Source: Marinobacter sp. 1-4A (GTDB lineage Bacteria > Pseudomonadota > Gammaproteobacteria > Pseudomonadales > Oleiphilaceae). From it: a DNA stretch of 64,000 nucleotides. The position numbers and the translations under genes were made by a program. Positions 7,299 to 15,545 of this stretch are shown piece after piece. The notes below the pieces were generated by a model. It had not been told where the DNA came from. It saw only the letters and a program-made list of their open reading frames with translations, and ran no database searches. The DNA is taken from NCBI RefSeq assembly GCF_016597725.1, contig NZ_VCGY01000007.1, forward strand, positions 1-64,000, given 5' to 3'. Within the stretch, counting starts at the first letter, position 1, and the number at the start of each line of letters is the position of its first letter.

Positions 7299-7718
7299 AT
7301 GATGTTCTTTGATGCAGCCCGTTCTTGGAGGGGCGCTACCATTTTGGTGATATTGTGCGGGTCGCTGACAAGCTGCGCGGCGTTTTCGCCTGCACCGAAT
7401 TTAACCGCCGATGAGAAGAAAGCTCTGAGTACCAACCTTAACGAGAAATACAAAGCCTATCAGGATTGCATGGCTAGTGAGTCTGATCGCTTCAGCCATA
7501 TAGCATCCGCTCCCCCTTCAGACATTGCCAAAGGCGCCCAAGCGGGCTGTGAAGCTGCGTTCAAGGGTTATCACCGAGCCGTGACCAAACAGTTTACGGC
7601 ATTTGTATCAAGTGCTAGCCAAGCAAAAGCCCGAAGCCGCGCCGACGAGCATGCCAACGAAGCAAAAGATCGCACTTGGGGTCATGTCATCCAACGGGTT
7701 CTAATACAGAGGCAATAA
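7299..7718 (+). CDS. Hypothetical lipoprotein
   Basis: The 139-residue product has a basic N-terminus, a hydrophobic segment (ATILVILCGSL) and the lipobox LTSC, so it should be lipid-anchored. The mature part is charged and probably helical (ADEKKALSTNLNEKYKAYQDC; SASQAKARSRADEHANEAKD). Two cysteines beyond the lipobox (in QDCMAS and AGCEAA) could pair. Two adjacent ATGs are possible starts. No family recognised. Confidence 0.65.
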   Translation: MMFFDAARSWRGATILVILCGSLTSCAAFSPAPNLTADEKKALSTNLNEKYKAYQDCMASESDRFSHIASAPPSDIAKGAQAGCEAAFKGYHRAVTKQFTAFVSSASQAKARSRADEHANEAKDRTWGHVIQRVLIQRQ

Positions 7719-7814
7719 GCTAAATGTCAGAGGGGATAACCCCACTACTATGATTGAGCACCCACCCCTTTTTCTCTAGAATGGCGCTCCTTTTTATCAA
7801 TGCAGGTCATTACC

Positions 7815-8063
7815 ATGAGCGATACGAAATCACTGCCAGAACTACCGGATAGGCTTTCAAGAAACCCCAATAGCCCGCACCATGTCGCTGACGTTTTCGC
7901 GCACGATATTGGCATTAAGCTGAACGGTAAAGAGCGCACCAATGTTGAGGAATATTGCATCAGTGAGGGTTGGATAAAAATCGCCTCACCCAAAGCGTTA
8001 GACCGTCGCGGACAGCCGCTTATGATGACCATGAAAGGTAAGGTTGAAGCCTACTACGATTGA
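7815..8063 (+). CDS. DUF3297 family protein
   Basis: Reading from ATG 7815 gives 82 residues with the family pattern: LPELPDRLSRNPNSPHH near the N-terminus, GIGIKLNGKERTNVEEYC in the middle, and SPKALDRRGQPLMMTMKGKV at the end. DUF3297 proteins are small, soluble and widespread in Proteobacteria; their function is not established to my knowledge. The ATG at 7800 (MQVIT) is possible but homologues begin with MSDT-like residues. It stands alone with a hairpin after it. Confidence 0.82.
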   Translation: MSDTKSLPELPDRLSRNPNSPHHVADVFAHDIGIKLNGKERTNVEEYCISEGWIKIASPKALDRRGQPLMMTMKGKVEAYYD

Positions 8064-8078
8064 GCAACACGGTTATAG

Positions 8079-8105
8079 GCCGCTGGTTGGTCTGGATCCA
8101 GCGGC
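8079..8105 (+). terminator. Hairpin after the DUF3297 gene
   Basis: GCCGCTGG (8079-8086) pairs perfectly with CCAGCGGC (8098-8105) over an 11-base loop, 15 bases past the stop codon. The tract after it is only weakly T-rich on either strand, so intrinsic termination is likely but not certain. Confidence 0.45.
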
Positions 8106-8149
8106 TTGACCTAAGCTGCGACGTTGGCGTGCAATGCCCCCAGCAAAAG

Positions 8150-8320
8150 TCAGTGTCGTGGGTTTCTATCACTAGACGATGAGTCATCATCTTTTTTAAG
8201 GTAATAATCTTTCTCCTCGAATGTCTTCATATCAGGATCTTCGATGTTGTTCTTACTACGACCCTGATAAAGCCAGTAGGCCACCACAGCCCCAACAATG
8301 AGCAGTACAATCCATTTCAT
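8150..8320 (-). CDS. Single-pass membrane micro-protein with acidic/serine tail
   Basis: ATG 8320 is preceded by GAGGAAGC and gives a 56-residue protein. It has MKWIVLLIVGAVVAYWLYQ as an N-terminal membrane anchor and then a charged tail (KTFEEKDYYLKKDDDSSSSD). The longer reading to 8431 has no ribosome site and an implausible extension. No family recognised; the layout (anchor plus short cytosolic tail) is typical of small inner-membrane proteins of unknown function. Confidence 0.55.
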   Translation of the reverse strand: MKWIVLLIVGAVVAYWLYQGRSKNNIEDPDMKTFEEKDYYLKKDDDSSSSDRNPRH

Positions 8321-8644
8321 GCCAGCTTCCTCTATACGACGAAACACCTTGTTTGAGTGCGGCGTGGCAGGCCTCTGGTCGACCGAACATTGTATTGTAA
8401 GGACTGCACTTACCACGTAGACTTTTAGCACGATACGATAGTGACATCATTATTTCAAAAGGACTTTGATATGAGTGAAACCCTCCTCTACATCCAACCA
8501 TCGCACCCTCAAGCACCGCGGCAGCCAAACGGCATCAACACCGATCAGGTCTGAGCTTAGGGCGCAACCATAATTGCACTGACACTTTGAACCAATTAGG
8601 GCCGTTTGATTAGCTCAGACACCCGTTAAAACAGCAGGTCATAT
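8321..8644. other. Intergenic stretch without a convincing gene
   Basis: About 320 bases. A 27-codon ORF at 8471-8554 has AAAGGA upstream and reads MSETLLYIQPSHPQAPRQ. It is too short and featureless to support as a gene. The sequence becomes AT-rich towards 8640, where the next lipoprotein gene begins, which may mark another transferred segment. No repeat or RNA gene was seen. Confidence 0.4.
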
Positions 8645-9289
8645 ATGTTTTTAAATAGATTATCATTTATTTTACTAACAATATTTATCGTCGGCTGCGA
8701 CAATGAACGCAAGTCAACAGAAAACGAAATTGACACCCTACCTACAGAAACATATGAGGAGGTGTCAGCATTAAGTGGATTTAATCTGAGCCGAGACTAT
8801 ATCTATTGGGAGGTCAGGCGAAGTTATTTCACATACAACTATTCATCGGGAAATGAGGGTGAATACGAATACGGAGAAGAAGTATTACACCAGTACGACG
8901 AAGCGGCATACAACAACCTAACGCCGCTGCAAATAGAAATGCTAGAAGGTGTGAATAGTGTCAATGGTTTTGATGACGACTGCCCGCCAGATTATTGTCC
9001 AATCTTCGGCGTTGCCCTGCTTTCGAACGAACCTGTTGTTATTGAGTCTAAGCAAAGCTTACTTGAGTTCTTTGGCGAAATAGATACGTTGGCAGAGCTG
9101 TCTCGGTGGATTTTGGCTAATGATTACTCGCTGAAATTTTATGAAGAAACAAGCTATGGTTATAGGGTTGTTGCTGACTGGGATAATGATTGTGGCGAAA
9201 GGGGTCAAGACTTAATAAAAGTGTTTAAAGATGGCACGATAGAAAAGGTTGAGGCGCTTTCAATTGAGTTTTATGACACATGCGCATAG
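8645..9289 (+). CDS. Hypothetical acidic lipoprotein
   Basis: The 214-residue product has a lipoprotein signal (LSFILLTIFIVGC, lipobox IVGC) and a strongly acidic, tyrosine-rich mature part (YEYGEEVLHQYDEAAYNN). Several cysteines occur (DDDCPPDYCP; NDCGERG; the terminal DTCA) and probably form disulfides in the periplasm or at the surface. The gene is markedly AT-rich compared with chromosomal neighbours, which suggests horizontal transfer. No family recognised. Confidence 0.65.
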   Translation: MFLNRLSFILLTIFIVGCDNERKSTENEIDTLPTETYEEVSALSGFNLSRDYIYWEVRRSYFTYNYSSGNEGEYEYGEEVLHQYDEAAYNNLTPLQIEMLEGVNSVNGFDDDCPPDYCPIFGVALLSNEPVVIESKQSLLEFFGEIDTLAELSRWILANDYSLKFYEETSYGYRVVADWDNDCGERGQDLIKVFKDGTIEKVEALSIEFYDTCA

Positions 9290-9322
9290 AGAAATCTGCG
9301 TTCGGAAAAGGATAGGAACTAG

Positions 9323-10196
9323 ATGGAGCCCGTGAGTATTCTGGTCGACCAAATTATGGACATCGCTCGCAGTGCCGTAGCGTTATTGCCTCAACTGTTG
9401 ATCTCTCTAGCAATTCTTATCATAACCTACGGCTTAGCTAAGCTTGCGAAGCATACCGTAAAAAGCATTTTACATAGAACAACCCTGCGCAAGAGCTTGG
9501 TAGAGCTGTTGGTTTTATTCGCCTCGTTAACTACTTGGCTGGTTGGGATCATGATCTCAGCAATCATAGCCTTCCCCGGAGCTTACCCCCACAAAGATGC
9601 TTGCCGGGCTGGGCATAGGGTCTGTTGCGATTGGCTTTGCGTTTAAGGATATTTTTGAGAACTTTCTGGCCGGGATCATCATTTTGGTTAGGCGGGAAAT
9701 GCGCATTGGCGATTTTGTAGCCTGCGAAGGCTACGAGGGCACTGTCGAAGCGATTCTCGTGCGCGAGACACACATTCGTGAAACAGATGGCGAGCTGGTA
9801 ATACTGCCGAACAGCATGTTGTTCAAAAACCCTCTCATCATTAGAACAGCCCTTGAGCAACGCCGAACCACCATTTTTTGCGGCGTTGGCTATGGCGAAA
9901 ATGTAGACGAGGCAAGGTCTGTGATCAAAACAGCGGTGGCCAGCTGTAAAACCGTGATCACAGAGTCTCGGCCAGTACAGGTATTTGCAAACGAGTTTGC
10001 AGATTCATCAATTAACTTTGAAGTTTCTTGGTGGACGGGCTCCCGGCCTCTGGATATCCGTGAGTCGCGGGACGAGGTGATCGCCGCGATCAAATCCGCG
10101 CTCGACAATGCAGGTATCGAAATCCCCTTCCCTCACCGAACCCTTACTTTCAACGATCCAGTCAGGATTAACGCCAACCGCCCTTCGCCCGATTAA
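9323..10196 (+). pseudogene. MscS-type mechanosensitive channel, frameshifted
   Basis: The first frame (ATG 9323, RBS AAGGATAGG) encodes the N-terminal helices (LLPQLLISLAILIITYGLAKL; LVGIMISAIIAFPGAY). The second frame encodes the pore helix and beta domain: MLAGLGIGSVAIGFAFKDIF, then ENFLAGIIILVRR and MRIGDFVACEGYEGTVEAI. Removing one C from the run of five at 9586-9590 restores FPGAYPTKMLAGLGIGS, exactly the expected MscS junction. The restored protein would be about 290 residues. Everything else is intact, so this is either a very recent mutation or a sequencing indel. MscS channels release solutes under osmotic downshock. Confidence 0.8.
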
Positions 10197-10248
10197 TGGT
10201 TGATATGGGCTAATGGGCTTGCCTCACGTCGGGTTGCTGCTACTATGA

Positions 10249-10264
10249 ATGTTCAATTGAACAT
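10249..10264. promoter_or_regulatory. Perfect 16-bp palindrome, candidate operator of the phn-type operon
   Basis: ATGTTCAATTGAACAT is a perfect inverted repeat about 95 bases before the phnD-like start codon. A further half-site ATGTTCAA lies at 10303-10310. The operon encodes a DeoR/GlpR-type repressor, a class that binds such AT-centred palindromes. The link between the two is inference. Confidence 0.5.
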
Positions 10265-10360
10265 CTAGCAACAAAAACACCAACGGAGCCGGCCCGCCCC
10301 GGATGTTCAATGCTTCGCATGGAATCGCCATGCACGGTCCGCTCCTCACGGAGAATCACG

Positions 10361-11353
10361 ATGAGTTTCTATAAAAAAATGCTTCCCGGGGTACTGCCCT
10401 CTGCTGCTTTGGCAGCATCCGTTTTTATGGCAGGTTTCAGTGGTCAGGCGCTGGCTGACTGTGAACGCGGCGCGCTCGACGCTCTGTACTGCGATGAAAA
10501 TGGCGACATGGTTGCAGATCTGCCTAAAGACAAGTCCAAGTGGAACGATCCCAACACTCTGATCTTTGCGTATACACCGGTTGAAGACCCTGCCATTTAT
10601 TCCGATATTTGGAAGCCGTTCATTGATCACCTCTCTGAAGTGACCGGCAGGGACGTGCGTTTCTTTGCCGTGCAGTCCAACTCAGCTCAGGTAGAAGCCA
10701 TGCGCAGTGGCCGCCTGCATATCGCCGGGTTCTCCACTGGCCCAACGCCTTTCGCTGTTAATCTCGCTGGCGCAGTTCCTTTCGCGCTGATGGGCTCAGA
10801 CTCTGGCCAGTTTGGTTATTCACTTCAGGTGTTCACCCATAAAGATTCGGATATTTACGAAATCACAGATTTGAAAGGCAAGAGAGTGGCCCATACGTCA
10901 CCCACTTCTAACTCCGGCAACCAAGCACCGAGAGCGCTGTTCCCGGAAATGGGCGTCGTACCGGGCGACGACTATGAGATTTCCTTCTCCGGCAGCCATG
11001 ACCAATCCATGCTTGGTGTGGTCGCAAAAGACTACGATGCTGCTCCGGTAGCCTCTGAAGTTGTTGAGCGTATGGCTGCTCGTGGCCTGTACGACACAGA
11101 CGATGTACGTCTGGTTTGGGAGTCCGATCGTTTCCCGACAACGTCTTACAACTACGCACACAACCTGCACCCTGATCTGGTCGAGAAGATTCGCGAAGCG
11201 TTTTACACCTTTAAGTTTGAAGGCACTGAGTTGGGTGAGGAGTTTGAGGGCGTCGAGACCTTCGTCCCCATCAATTACAAAGATAACTGGAAGGTCATTC
11301 GCACCATCCAAGCCTCCAACGGCGTTCAGTACACCCCCGACAATCTTAAATAA
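10361..11353 (+). CDS. phnD: PhnD-type ABC transporter substrate-binding protein
   Basis: ATG 10361 follows CGGAG and opens a signal peptide (LPSAALAASVFMAGFSGQALA). The mature protein is a phosphate/phosphite/phosphonate-type binding protein: LIFAYTPVEDPAIYSDIWKP, FFAVQSNSAQVEAMRSGRLH, DLKGKRVAHTSPTSNSGNQA and FSGSHDQSMLGVVAKDYDAA. At 330 residues it matches the family. It would deliver a phosphorus compound to the PhnC/PhnE transporter encoded next. The accompanying phosphodiesterase and phosphatase suggest an organophosphate ligand such as a glycerophosphodiester or glycerol phosphate rather than necessarily a phosphonate. That substrate is inference. Confidence 0.88.
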   Translation: MSFYKKMLPGVLPSAALAASVFMAGFSGQALADCERGALDALYCDENGDMVADLPKDKSKWNDPNTLIFAYTPVEDPAIYSDIWKPFIDHLSEVTGRDVRFFAVQSNSAQVEAMRSGRLHIAGFSTGPTPFAVNLAGAVPFALMGSDSGQFGYSLQVFTHKDSDIYEITDLKGKRVAHTSPTSNSGNQAPRALFPEMGVVPGDDYEISFSGSHDQSMLGVVAKDYDAAPVASEVVERMAARGLYDTDDVRLVWESDRFPTTSYNYAHNLHPDLVEKIREAFYTFKFEGTELGEEFEGVETFVPINYKDNWKVIRTIQASNGVQYTPDNLK

Positions 11354-11361
11354 GTAGAACA

Positions 11362-11390
11362 AGAGCCTCCGTCCAAGTGCCGGAGGCTCT
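11362..11390 (+). promoter_or_regulatory. Intercistronic hairpin between phnD and phnC
   Basis: AGAGCCTCCG (11362-11371) pairs perfectly with CGGAGGCTCT (11381-11390). No T-run follows, so it is probably not a full terminator. Hairpins in this position are known in other ABC operons to stabilise or partly terminate the binding-protein message so that it is made in excess over the membrane parts. Confidence 0.6.
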
Positions 11391-11406
11391 ACCCGGAGTG
11401 AACTTC

Positions 11407-12210
11407 ATGTTAGAGATTACCAACCTCGTAAAACGTTACGGGCAAAACGACCCTGTGCTCAAAGGCCTGAACCTGAAGGTTGAGGGTAGCAGCGTTGTTT
11501 CGATTGTCGGCGCATCCGGTGCGGGCAAGAGTACGCTGCTGAGATGCATCAACCGGTTGGTTGAGCCTACCTCGGGTTCAATTAAGTTGAACGGCCATGA
11601 GTTGGTCAATCTTCGCGGAGGCGAGTTGCGCCATTCCCGCCGGCGTATTGGTATGGTTTTTCAGGGCTTCAACCTGATTGATCGTTTAACGGTTATGGAG
11701 AACGTGCTCTCCGGGCGTTTGGGTTATGTGTCCTTTTTCCAAGCCTTAACTCGTCGTTTTCCGCAATCCGATATCGACCGTGCCTTCAGTCTTATGGAGC
11801 GTGTGGGTATTGCCCACTATGCGGATAAGCGGGCAGATCAGTTATCCGGCGGTGAGCGTCAGCGCGTCGCGGTGGTTCGTGCATTGATGCAGGAGCCTCA
11901 GATTTTACTTGCGGATGAGCCAACAGCTTCGTTGGACCCCAAGACCTCCCAGCAGATCATGAGCCTGCTGCAAAGTCTTGCCAGTGAAATGTCCTTGCCG
12001 GTATTGATCAACATTCACAACGTTACTCAGGCCCGGATGTACACCGATCGTATTGTTGGTATGCGACATGGCCAGATGATTTTTGACGGCGAACCCAAAG
12101 ATTTTAATCAGGATGCTCTAGATGCCATCTATGGCGGTATCGAATCGCCGGAAGAAGATGGGGGTGACTCAGGACAGCAGGCATCGCCTGCCCCGGAGGC
12201 GACGGCATGA
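11407..12210 (+). CDS. phnC: PhnC-type ABC transporter ATP-binding protein
   Basis: The 267-residue protein has Walker A GASGAGKST (about residue 36), the Q-loop in GMVFQGFNLIDRLTVMENV, signature LSGGERQRVAVVRAL and Walker B ILLADEPTASLDP. Its spacing and the phrase VMENVLSGRLGY are typical of PhnC. ATG 11407 has GGAGTGA upstream; the longer ORF from 11377 lacks a ribosome site. The gene overlaps the first permease by four bases (ATGA), indicating translational coupling. It powers import of the ligand bound by the PhnD-type protein. Confidence 0.92.
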   Translation: MLEITNLVKRYGQNDPVLKGLNLKVEGSSVVSIVGASGAGKSTLLRCINRLVEPTSGSIKLNGHELVNLRGGELRHSRRRIGMVFQGFNLIDRLTVMENVLSGRLGYVSFFQALTRRFPQSDIDRAFSLMERVGIAHYADKRADQLSGGERQRVAVVRALMQEPQILLADEPTASLDPKTSQQIMSLLQSLASEMSLPVLINIHNVTQARMYTDRIVGMRHGQMIFDGEPKDFNQDALDAIYGGIESPEEDGGDSGQQASPAPEATA

Positions 12211-13025
12211 CACCGGGCAAAACTGCAATCGATGCAAATTCGGGCAGGGTCTGGAAGAAGCCACCGTTCATTGCAAACCCTTGGGTGCGTTATGGATTGG
12301 TCGCAATCACTCTGGCTTACCTGTACTGGGCATTCTCAACGCTGCCATTTGATTGGCAACGAATTGCCGAAGGCTTGCCTCGCGCTGGAAAAATTTTTGG
12401 TGGCGCCTTCCCTCCCAGCTTTGAACGCGCTGGGCTGCTATGGACGGGGTTTAAGGAGAGTTTTCAAATTGCGTTCTTAGCGACCCTGCTGGGGGTTCTC
12501 CTTTCTGTGCCCATCGCGGTCATGGCGGCCAGAAACGTAGCACCACTGCCGATTTATATTCTGGGGCGCACGCTTATTATCGTCTCCCGCAGTTTCCACC
12601 CGGTGATCGTGGCCATTCTGTTTGTTGCTGCGGTCGGATTTGGCCCAATGGCGGGTATTCTCACCCTCACCCTTTATTCCATCGGGTTTGTTGCCAAGTT
12701 GCTGGCAGAGGAAATCGAGGAGATTGATTGGGGTCAGGTCGAAGCTATGCGCTCGGTAGGCGCCGGTTACATGAAGATTCTGGTTTACGGGGTTTTCCCG
12801 CAAATCATGCCGCGCCAGATTGGGCTGTCTATGTACCAACTCGACAGTAACCTCCGCGCTTCAGCCGTTGTCGGCATTGTTGGTGCTGGTGGTATAGGTG
12901 GCACGCTCATGAACGCATTCGGACGTTACGATTATGATTTCGCCTTTGCCATTTTGCTGATGATCATCGCGATCATTCTGGTCAGTGAAGGCTTGAGCGG
13001 ATGGGTGAGGAAAAAGGTATGGTAG
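12207..13025 (+). CDS. phnE: PhnE-type ABC transporter permease 1
   Basis: A 272-residue inner-membrane protein with about six hydrophobic segments. The binding-protein-dependent permease signature is present: EEIDWGQVEAMRSVGAGYMKI then YGVFPQIMPRQIGLSMY, the EAA-type loop that docks to the ATPase. SNLRASAVVGIVGAGGIGG near the C-terminus is typical of PhnE. It overlaps both the ATPase gene before it and the second permease gene after it. Paired with permease 2 it presumably forms a heterodimeric channel. Confidence 0.9.
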   Translation: MTPGKTAIDANSGRVWKKPPFIANPWVRYGLVAITLAYLYWAFSTLPFDWQRIAEGLPRAGKIFGGAFPPSFERAGLLWTGFKESFQIAFLATLLGVLLSVPIAVMAARNVAPLPIYILGRTLIIVSRSFHPVIVAILFVAAVGFGPMAGILTLTLYSIGFVAKLLAEEIEEIDWGQVEAMRSVGAGYMKILVYGVFPQIMPRQIGLSMYQLDSNLRASAVVGIVGAGGIGGTLMNAFGRYDYDFAFAILLMIIAIILVSEGLSGWVRKKVW

Positions 13026-13828
13026 ATCACGCTGCAAAATTGTCTGATCGAGTTTGGTCTCGCTATGACCGCAAAGAACAGCTAACGCGATATGTGGTCT
13101 ACTTGGTCACGCTCATCGCTGTTGTATGGGCAGTTCGGGACATCGACATCTTTTGGCCTTGGGTATGGGATGCTCCCAACCAAATCCAAAGTCTGGGCGC
13201 ACGCATGTGGCCGCCCGAGTTTAGTCAGTGGAGTGCCATATTCTCCGCCATGTTGGAAACGGTCCATATTGCTACGCTGTCCACCATGTTGACCATATTC
13301 ATCGCTTTGCCGGTGTCTTACATTGCAGCGCAGAACACTACGCCCAACAAGGTCACCTTGTGGATTGGTCGATTCATTCTGGTTTCCAGCCGCTCCGTAA
13401 ACACCATTATTTGGGCACTGCTCTTCGTGGCCATTTTTGGCCCGGGTGTACTCGCTGGTATTTTGGCGGTTATGTTTCGCTCGGTCGGGTTCATTGGCAA
13501 GCTGATGGGTGAGGCGATTGAAGAAATCGACCGTCGGCCCGTGGAAGCAATGGAAGCGACCGGGGCCAGCAAAATGAAAGTGGTTTTGTATGCGATTGTG
13601 CCCCAAGTAATGCCGGCATTTTTTGCCATCATTATTCTGCGCTGGGACATCAATATCCGCGAATCCACTGTGTTGGGTTTGGTGGGTGCTGGTGGCATCG
13701 GGGTGCTGCTGCAGGGTTCAATCGACATGTTCGCTTGGCAAACCGTGGCAACCATTCTGCTCGCAATTGTTGTGTTGGTCATTCTGGGTGAGGCGCTAAC
13801 CAGCGTGTTGCGCAAAAAGGTCATCTGA
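13019..13828 (+). CDS. phnE: PhnE-type ABC transporter permease 2
   Basis: ATG 13019 follows GAGGAAAAAGG and overlaps the stop of permease 1 by seven bases. The 269-residue protein repeats the same features: EEIDRRPVEAMEATGASKMK, YAIVPQVMPAFFAIIILRWD and INIRESTVLGLVGAGGIGV. About six membrane helices are visible. Two-permease PhnCDE1E2 arrangements are common for this transporter class. The next gene, a HAD phosphatase, follows after 70 bases. Confidence 0.9.
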   Translation: MVDHAAKLSDRVWSRYDRKEQLTRYVVYLVTLIAVVWAVRDIDIFWPWVWDAPNQIQSLGARMWPPEFSQWSAIFSAMLETVHIATLSTMLTIFIALPVSYIAAQNTTPNKVTLWIGRFILVSSRSVNTIIWALLFVAIFGPGVLAGILAVMFRSVGFIGKLMGEAIEEIDRRPVEAMEATGASKMKVVLYAIVPQVMPAFFAIIILRWDINIRESTVLGLVGAGGIGVLLQGSIDMFAWQTVATILLAIVVLVILGEALTSVLRKKVI

Positions 13829-13898
13829 CTCTGGGTCGCCTGTCGCCCGAACTTTTGGCGCGGCAGGCACTCGTGCTGTGAATTGGAAAACGAGCGCT

Positions 13899-14672
13899 AT
13901 GAAAGACAGTATTGAGTTTGGTAACGCCAATATTCTGTTCACCGATGTGGACGACACGCTGACCACAGGTGGCCGGCTGCTGCCAGAAACCTATCTAGCA
14001 ATCTGCCGTTTGGCGGAGGCGGGTATCAGTGTCATTCCCGTAACCGGCGGCTGCGCTGGATGGTGTGACCAGATCATTCGCACATGGCCGGTTAAAGCGG
14101 TGATTGGTGAAGGCGGAGCCTTCTATGCCGAACGTACGGCTCCGCAAACGGTTAACTGGCACTTTTGGGAAAACGAAGCAAAACATCGCCGCGACCAGCA
14201 AGCCATACTAAACGCGGTTGCCGCATTGGATCTGGACTTCGAAGCCAAGCTGGCCACAGACCAACCTTTCCGCTTTGTAGATGTTGCGGTGGACTACAAC
14301 CAGCAGGAATCGCTCTCACCTGAACAAGTGGCAGCCATTCACGATCCTTTGGTAGCTCAGGGCTTCAGTGTTCGGCAAAGTTCTATTCACATCAACATTT
14401 GGCTCGGAGACTTCGACAAATCCACTATGGCGCTTCGAGTGGGCCAAGACTTGTTGGGGCTGGATATCGAGACCTTGCAGAAACGCTCTATTTTCATCGG
14501 TGATGCGCCGAATGACGAGAGCATGTTCCGTAGCTTTCCAATGAGTGTAGGCGTGGCCAACATTCGCAAGCATTTGCCCCGTATGACCCACCAACCGGCG
14601 GCGATTGTTAGCCAGCCCTCGGGCCTGGGTTTTGCTGAAATGGCAGAGGCTTGGCTGCAACATCGTACCTAA
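13899..14672 (+). CDS. HAD-IIB superfamily phosphatase
   Basis: The HAD motifs are in order: FTDVDDTLTTGG (motif I, nucleophile Asp in DVDDT), VIPVTGGCAGW (motif II Thr), and IFIGDAPNDESMF (motif IV), with a cap domain between. The layout resembles Cof-type, sucrose-phosphate and mannosyl-phosphoglycerate phosphatases. The start is uncertain: GTG 13878 or ATG 13899; the latter puts the nucleophile nearer the N-terminus as usual. Inside a phosphonate-type transporter operon it probably removes phosphate from the imported compound in the cytosol, which is inference from context. Confidence 0.85.
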   Translation: MKDSIEFGNANILFTDVDDTLTTGGRLLPETYLAICRLAEAGISVIPVTGGCAGWCDQIIRTWPVKAVIGEGGAFYAERTAPQTVNWHFWENEAKHRRDQQAILNAVAALDLDFEAKLATDQPFRFVDVAVDYNQQESLSPEQVAAIHDPLVAQGFSVRQSSIHINIWLGDFDKSTMALRVGQDLLGLDIETLQKRSIFIGDAPNDESMFRSFPMSVGVANIRKHLPRMTHQPAAIVSQPSGLGFAEMAEAWLQHRT

Positions 14673-14688
14673 CCGAGCACCTATTCTT

Positions 14689-15474
14689 ATGAGTGCCAAA
14701 GAACGCCAGCGCTGCATCCTAGAATGGGTGCATGAACAAGAGCATGTCGAAGTTGAAGACATTGCCCAGCGCTTTGGCGTCACCACGCAAACCATTCGCC
14801 GCGACATCAACAAAATGTGCGAACTGGGTTTGTTACGGCGCCGTTATGGCGGCGTCAGCCTGCCCCCAGCAAAGCCAGCTCCTAATTTGGCTTACCTGCA
14901 TGATGAGCAGCCTACCCATCAGATAGCCAAACAGGAAATGGCCAGACGCGTTGCAGCCGATATTCCGGAAGGCGCTACCGTTAGTCTAGGAGTTGGCACT
15001 ACGGTTGAGCAGGTCGCGAAAGCGTTGATTCATCACCAATCCCTTCGAATACTGACCAACAACCTCAGTGTAGCGGCGGCTCTTTCGGGTAACCCGGGTA
15101 TCGAGGTTATCGTGTCTGGCGGCATTTACCGACACAACCATCACGATGTGGTTGGCCCTGAGGTCACGAGCTTCTTCAGTTCCTTCACGACCGATTTTGG
15201 TATTTTCAGTGCTGGAAGTATGGATCTGGAGCAAGGTGTGATGGATCACGAAATTCGCGAAGCGGAAGTTAGCCGTGCAATTATCGCCAATACCAGAACC
15301 CGTATGCTTGTGGCAGACCACAGGAAATGGGCTCTAAACGCACAATGTAAGGTCGCAACGTTCAAGTATGTTGACCGTTTCTATACCGATTCCGTACCCC
15401 GGAAACAACGGGCAAACTTGCCCAGTTCTATAGCCATTATTGAGTGCGACGAAGCACAGCCTGTGATTAGTTGA
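14689..15474 (+). CDS. DeoR/GlpR family transcriptional regulator
   Basis: ATG 14689 gives a 261-residue protein. It has an N-terminal winged helix ([20 protein letters not shown], then [20 protein letters not shown] and [10 protein letters not shown]). The sugar-phosphate-binding DeoR C-terminal domain follows ([44 protein letters not shown]). The family represses catabolic operons and is released by a phosphorylated metabolite; GlpR responds to glycerol-3-phosphate. Its overlap with the flanking operon genes argues that it controls this operon, perhaps through the palindrome at 10249. Confidence 0.9.
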   Translation: MSAKERQRCILEWVHEQEHVEVEDIAQRFGVTTQTIRRDINKMCELGLLRRRYGGVSLPPAKPAPNLAYLHDEQPTHQIAKQEMARRVAADIPEGATVSLGVGTTVEQVAKALIHHQSLRILTNNLSVAAALSGNPGIEVIVSGGIYRHNHHDVVGPEVTSFFSSFTTDFGIFSAGSMDLEQGVMDHEIREAEVSRAIIANTRTRMLVADHRKWALNAQCKVATFKYVDRFYTDSVPRKQRANLPSSIAIIECDEAQPVIS

Positions 15475-15545
15475 TCAATAAAAAGATGGCTGCAAATGTT
15501 CAGCTCGGAACTAAAATCCAAACAAAAATACAGAAGGATTCTGTC

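Noticed and set aside
8471..8554. 27-codon ORF with AAAGGA upstream
   Set aside because: Too short, no recognisable motif and no supporting context; mentioned only in the intergenic entry.
10265..10360. Riboswitch or attC-like fold before phnD
   Set aside because: Some stems can be drawn (CGGAGCCGG/CCGGA) but no known riboswitch core or GTTRRRY core was found.
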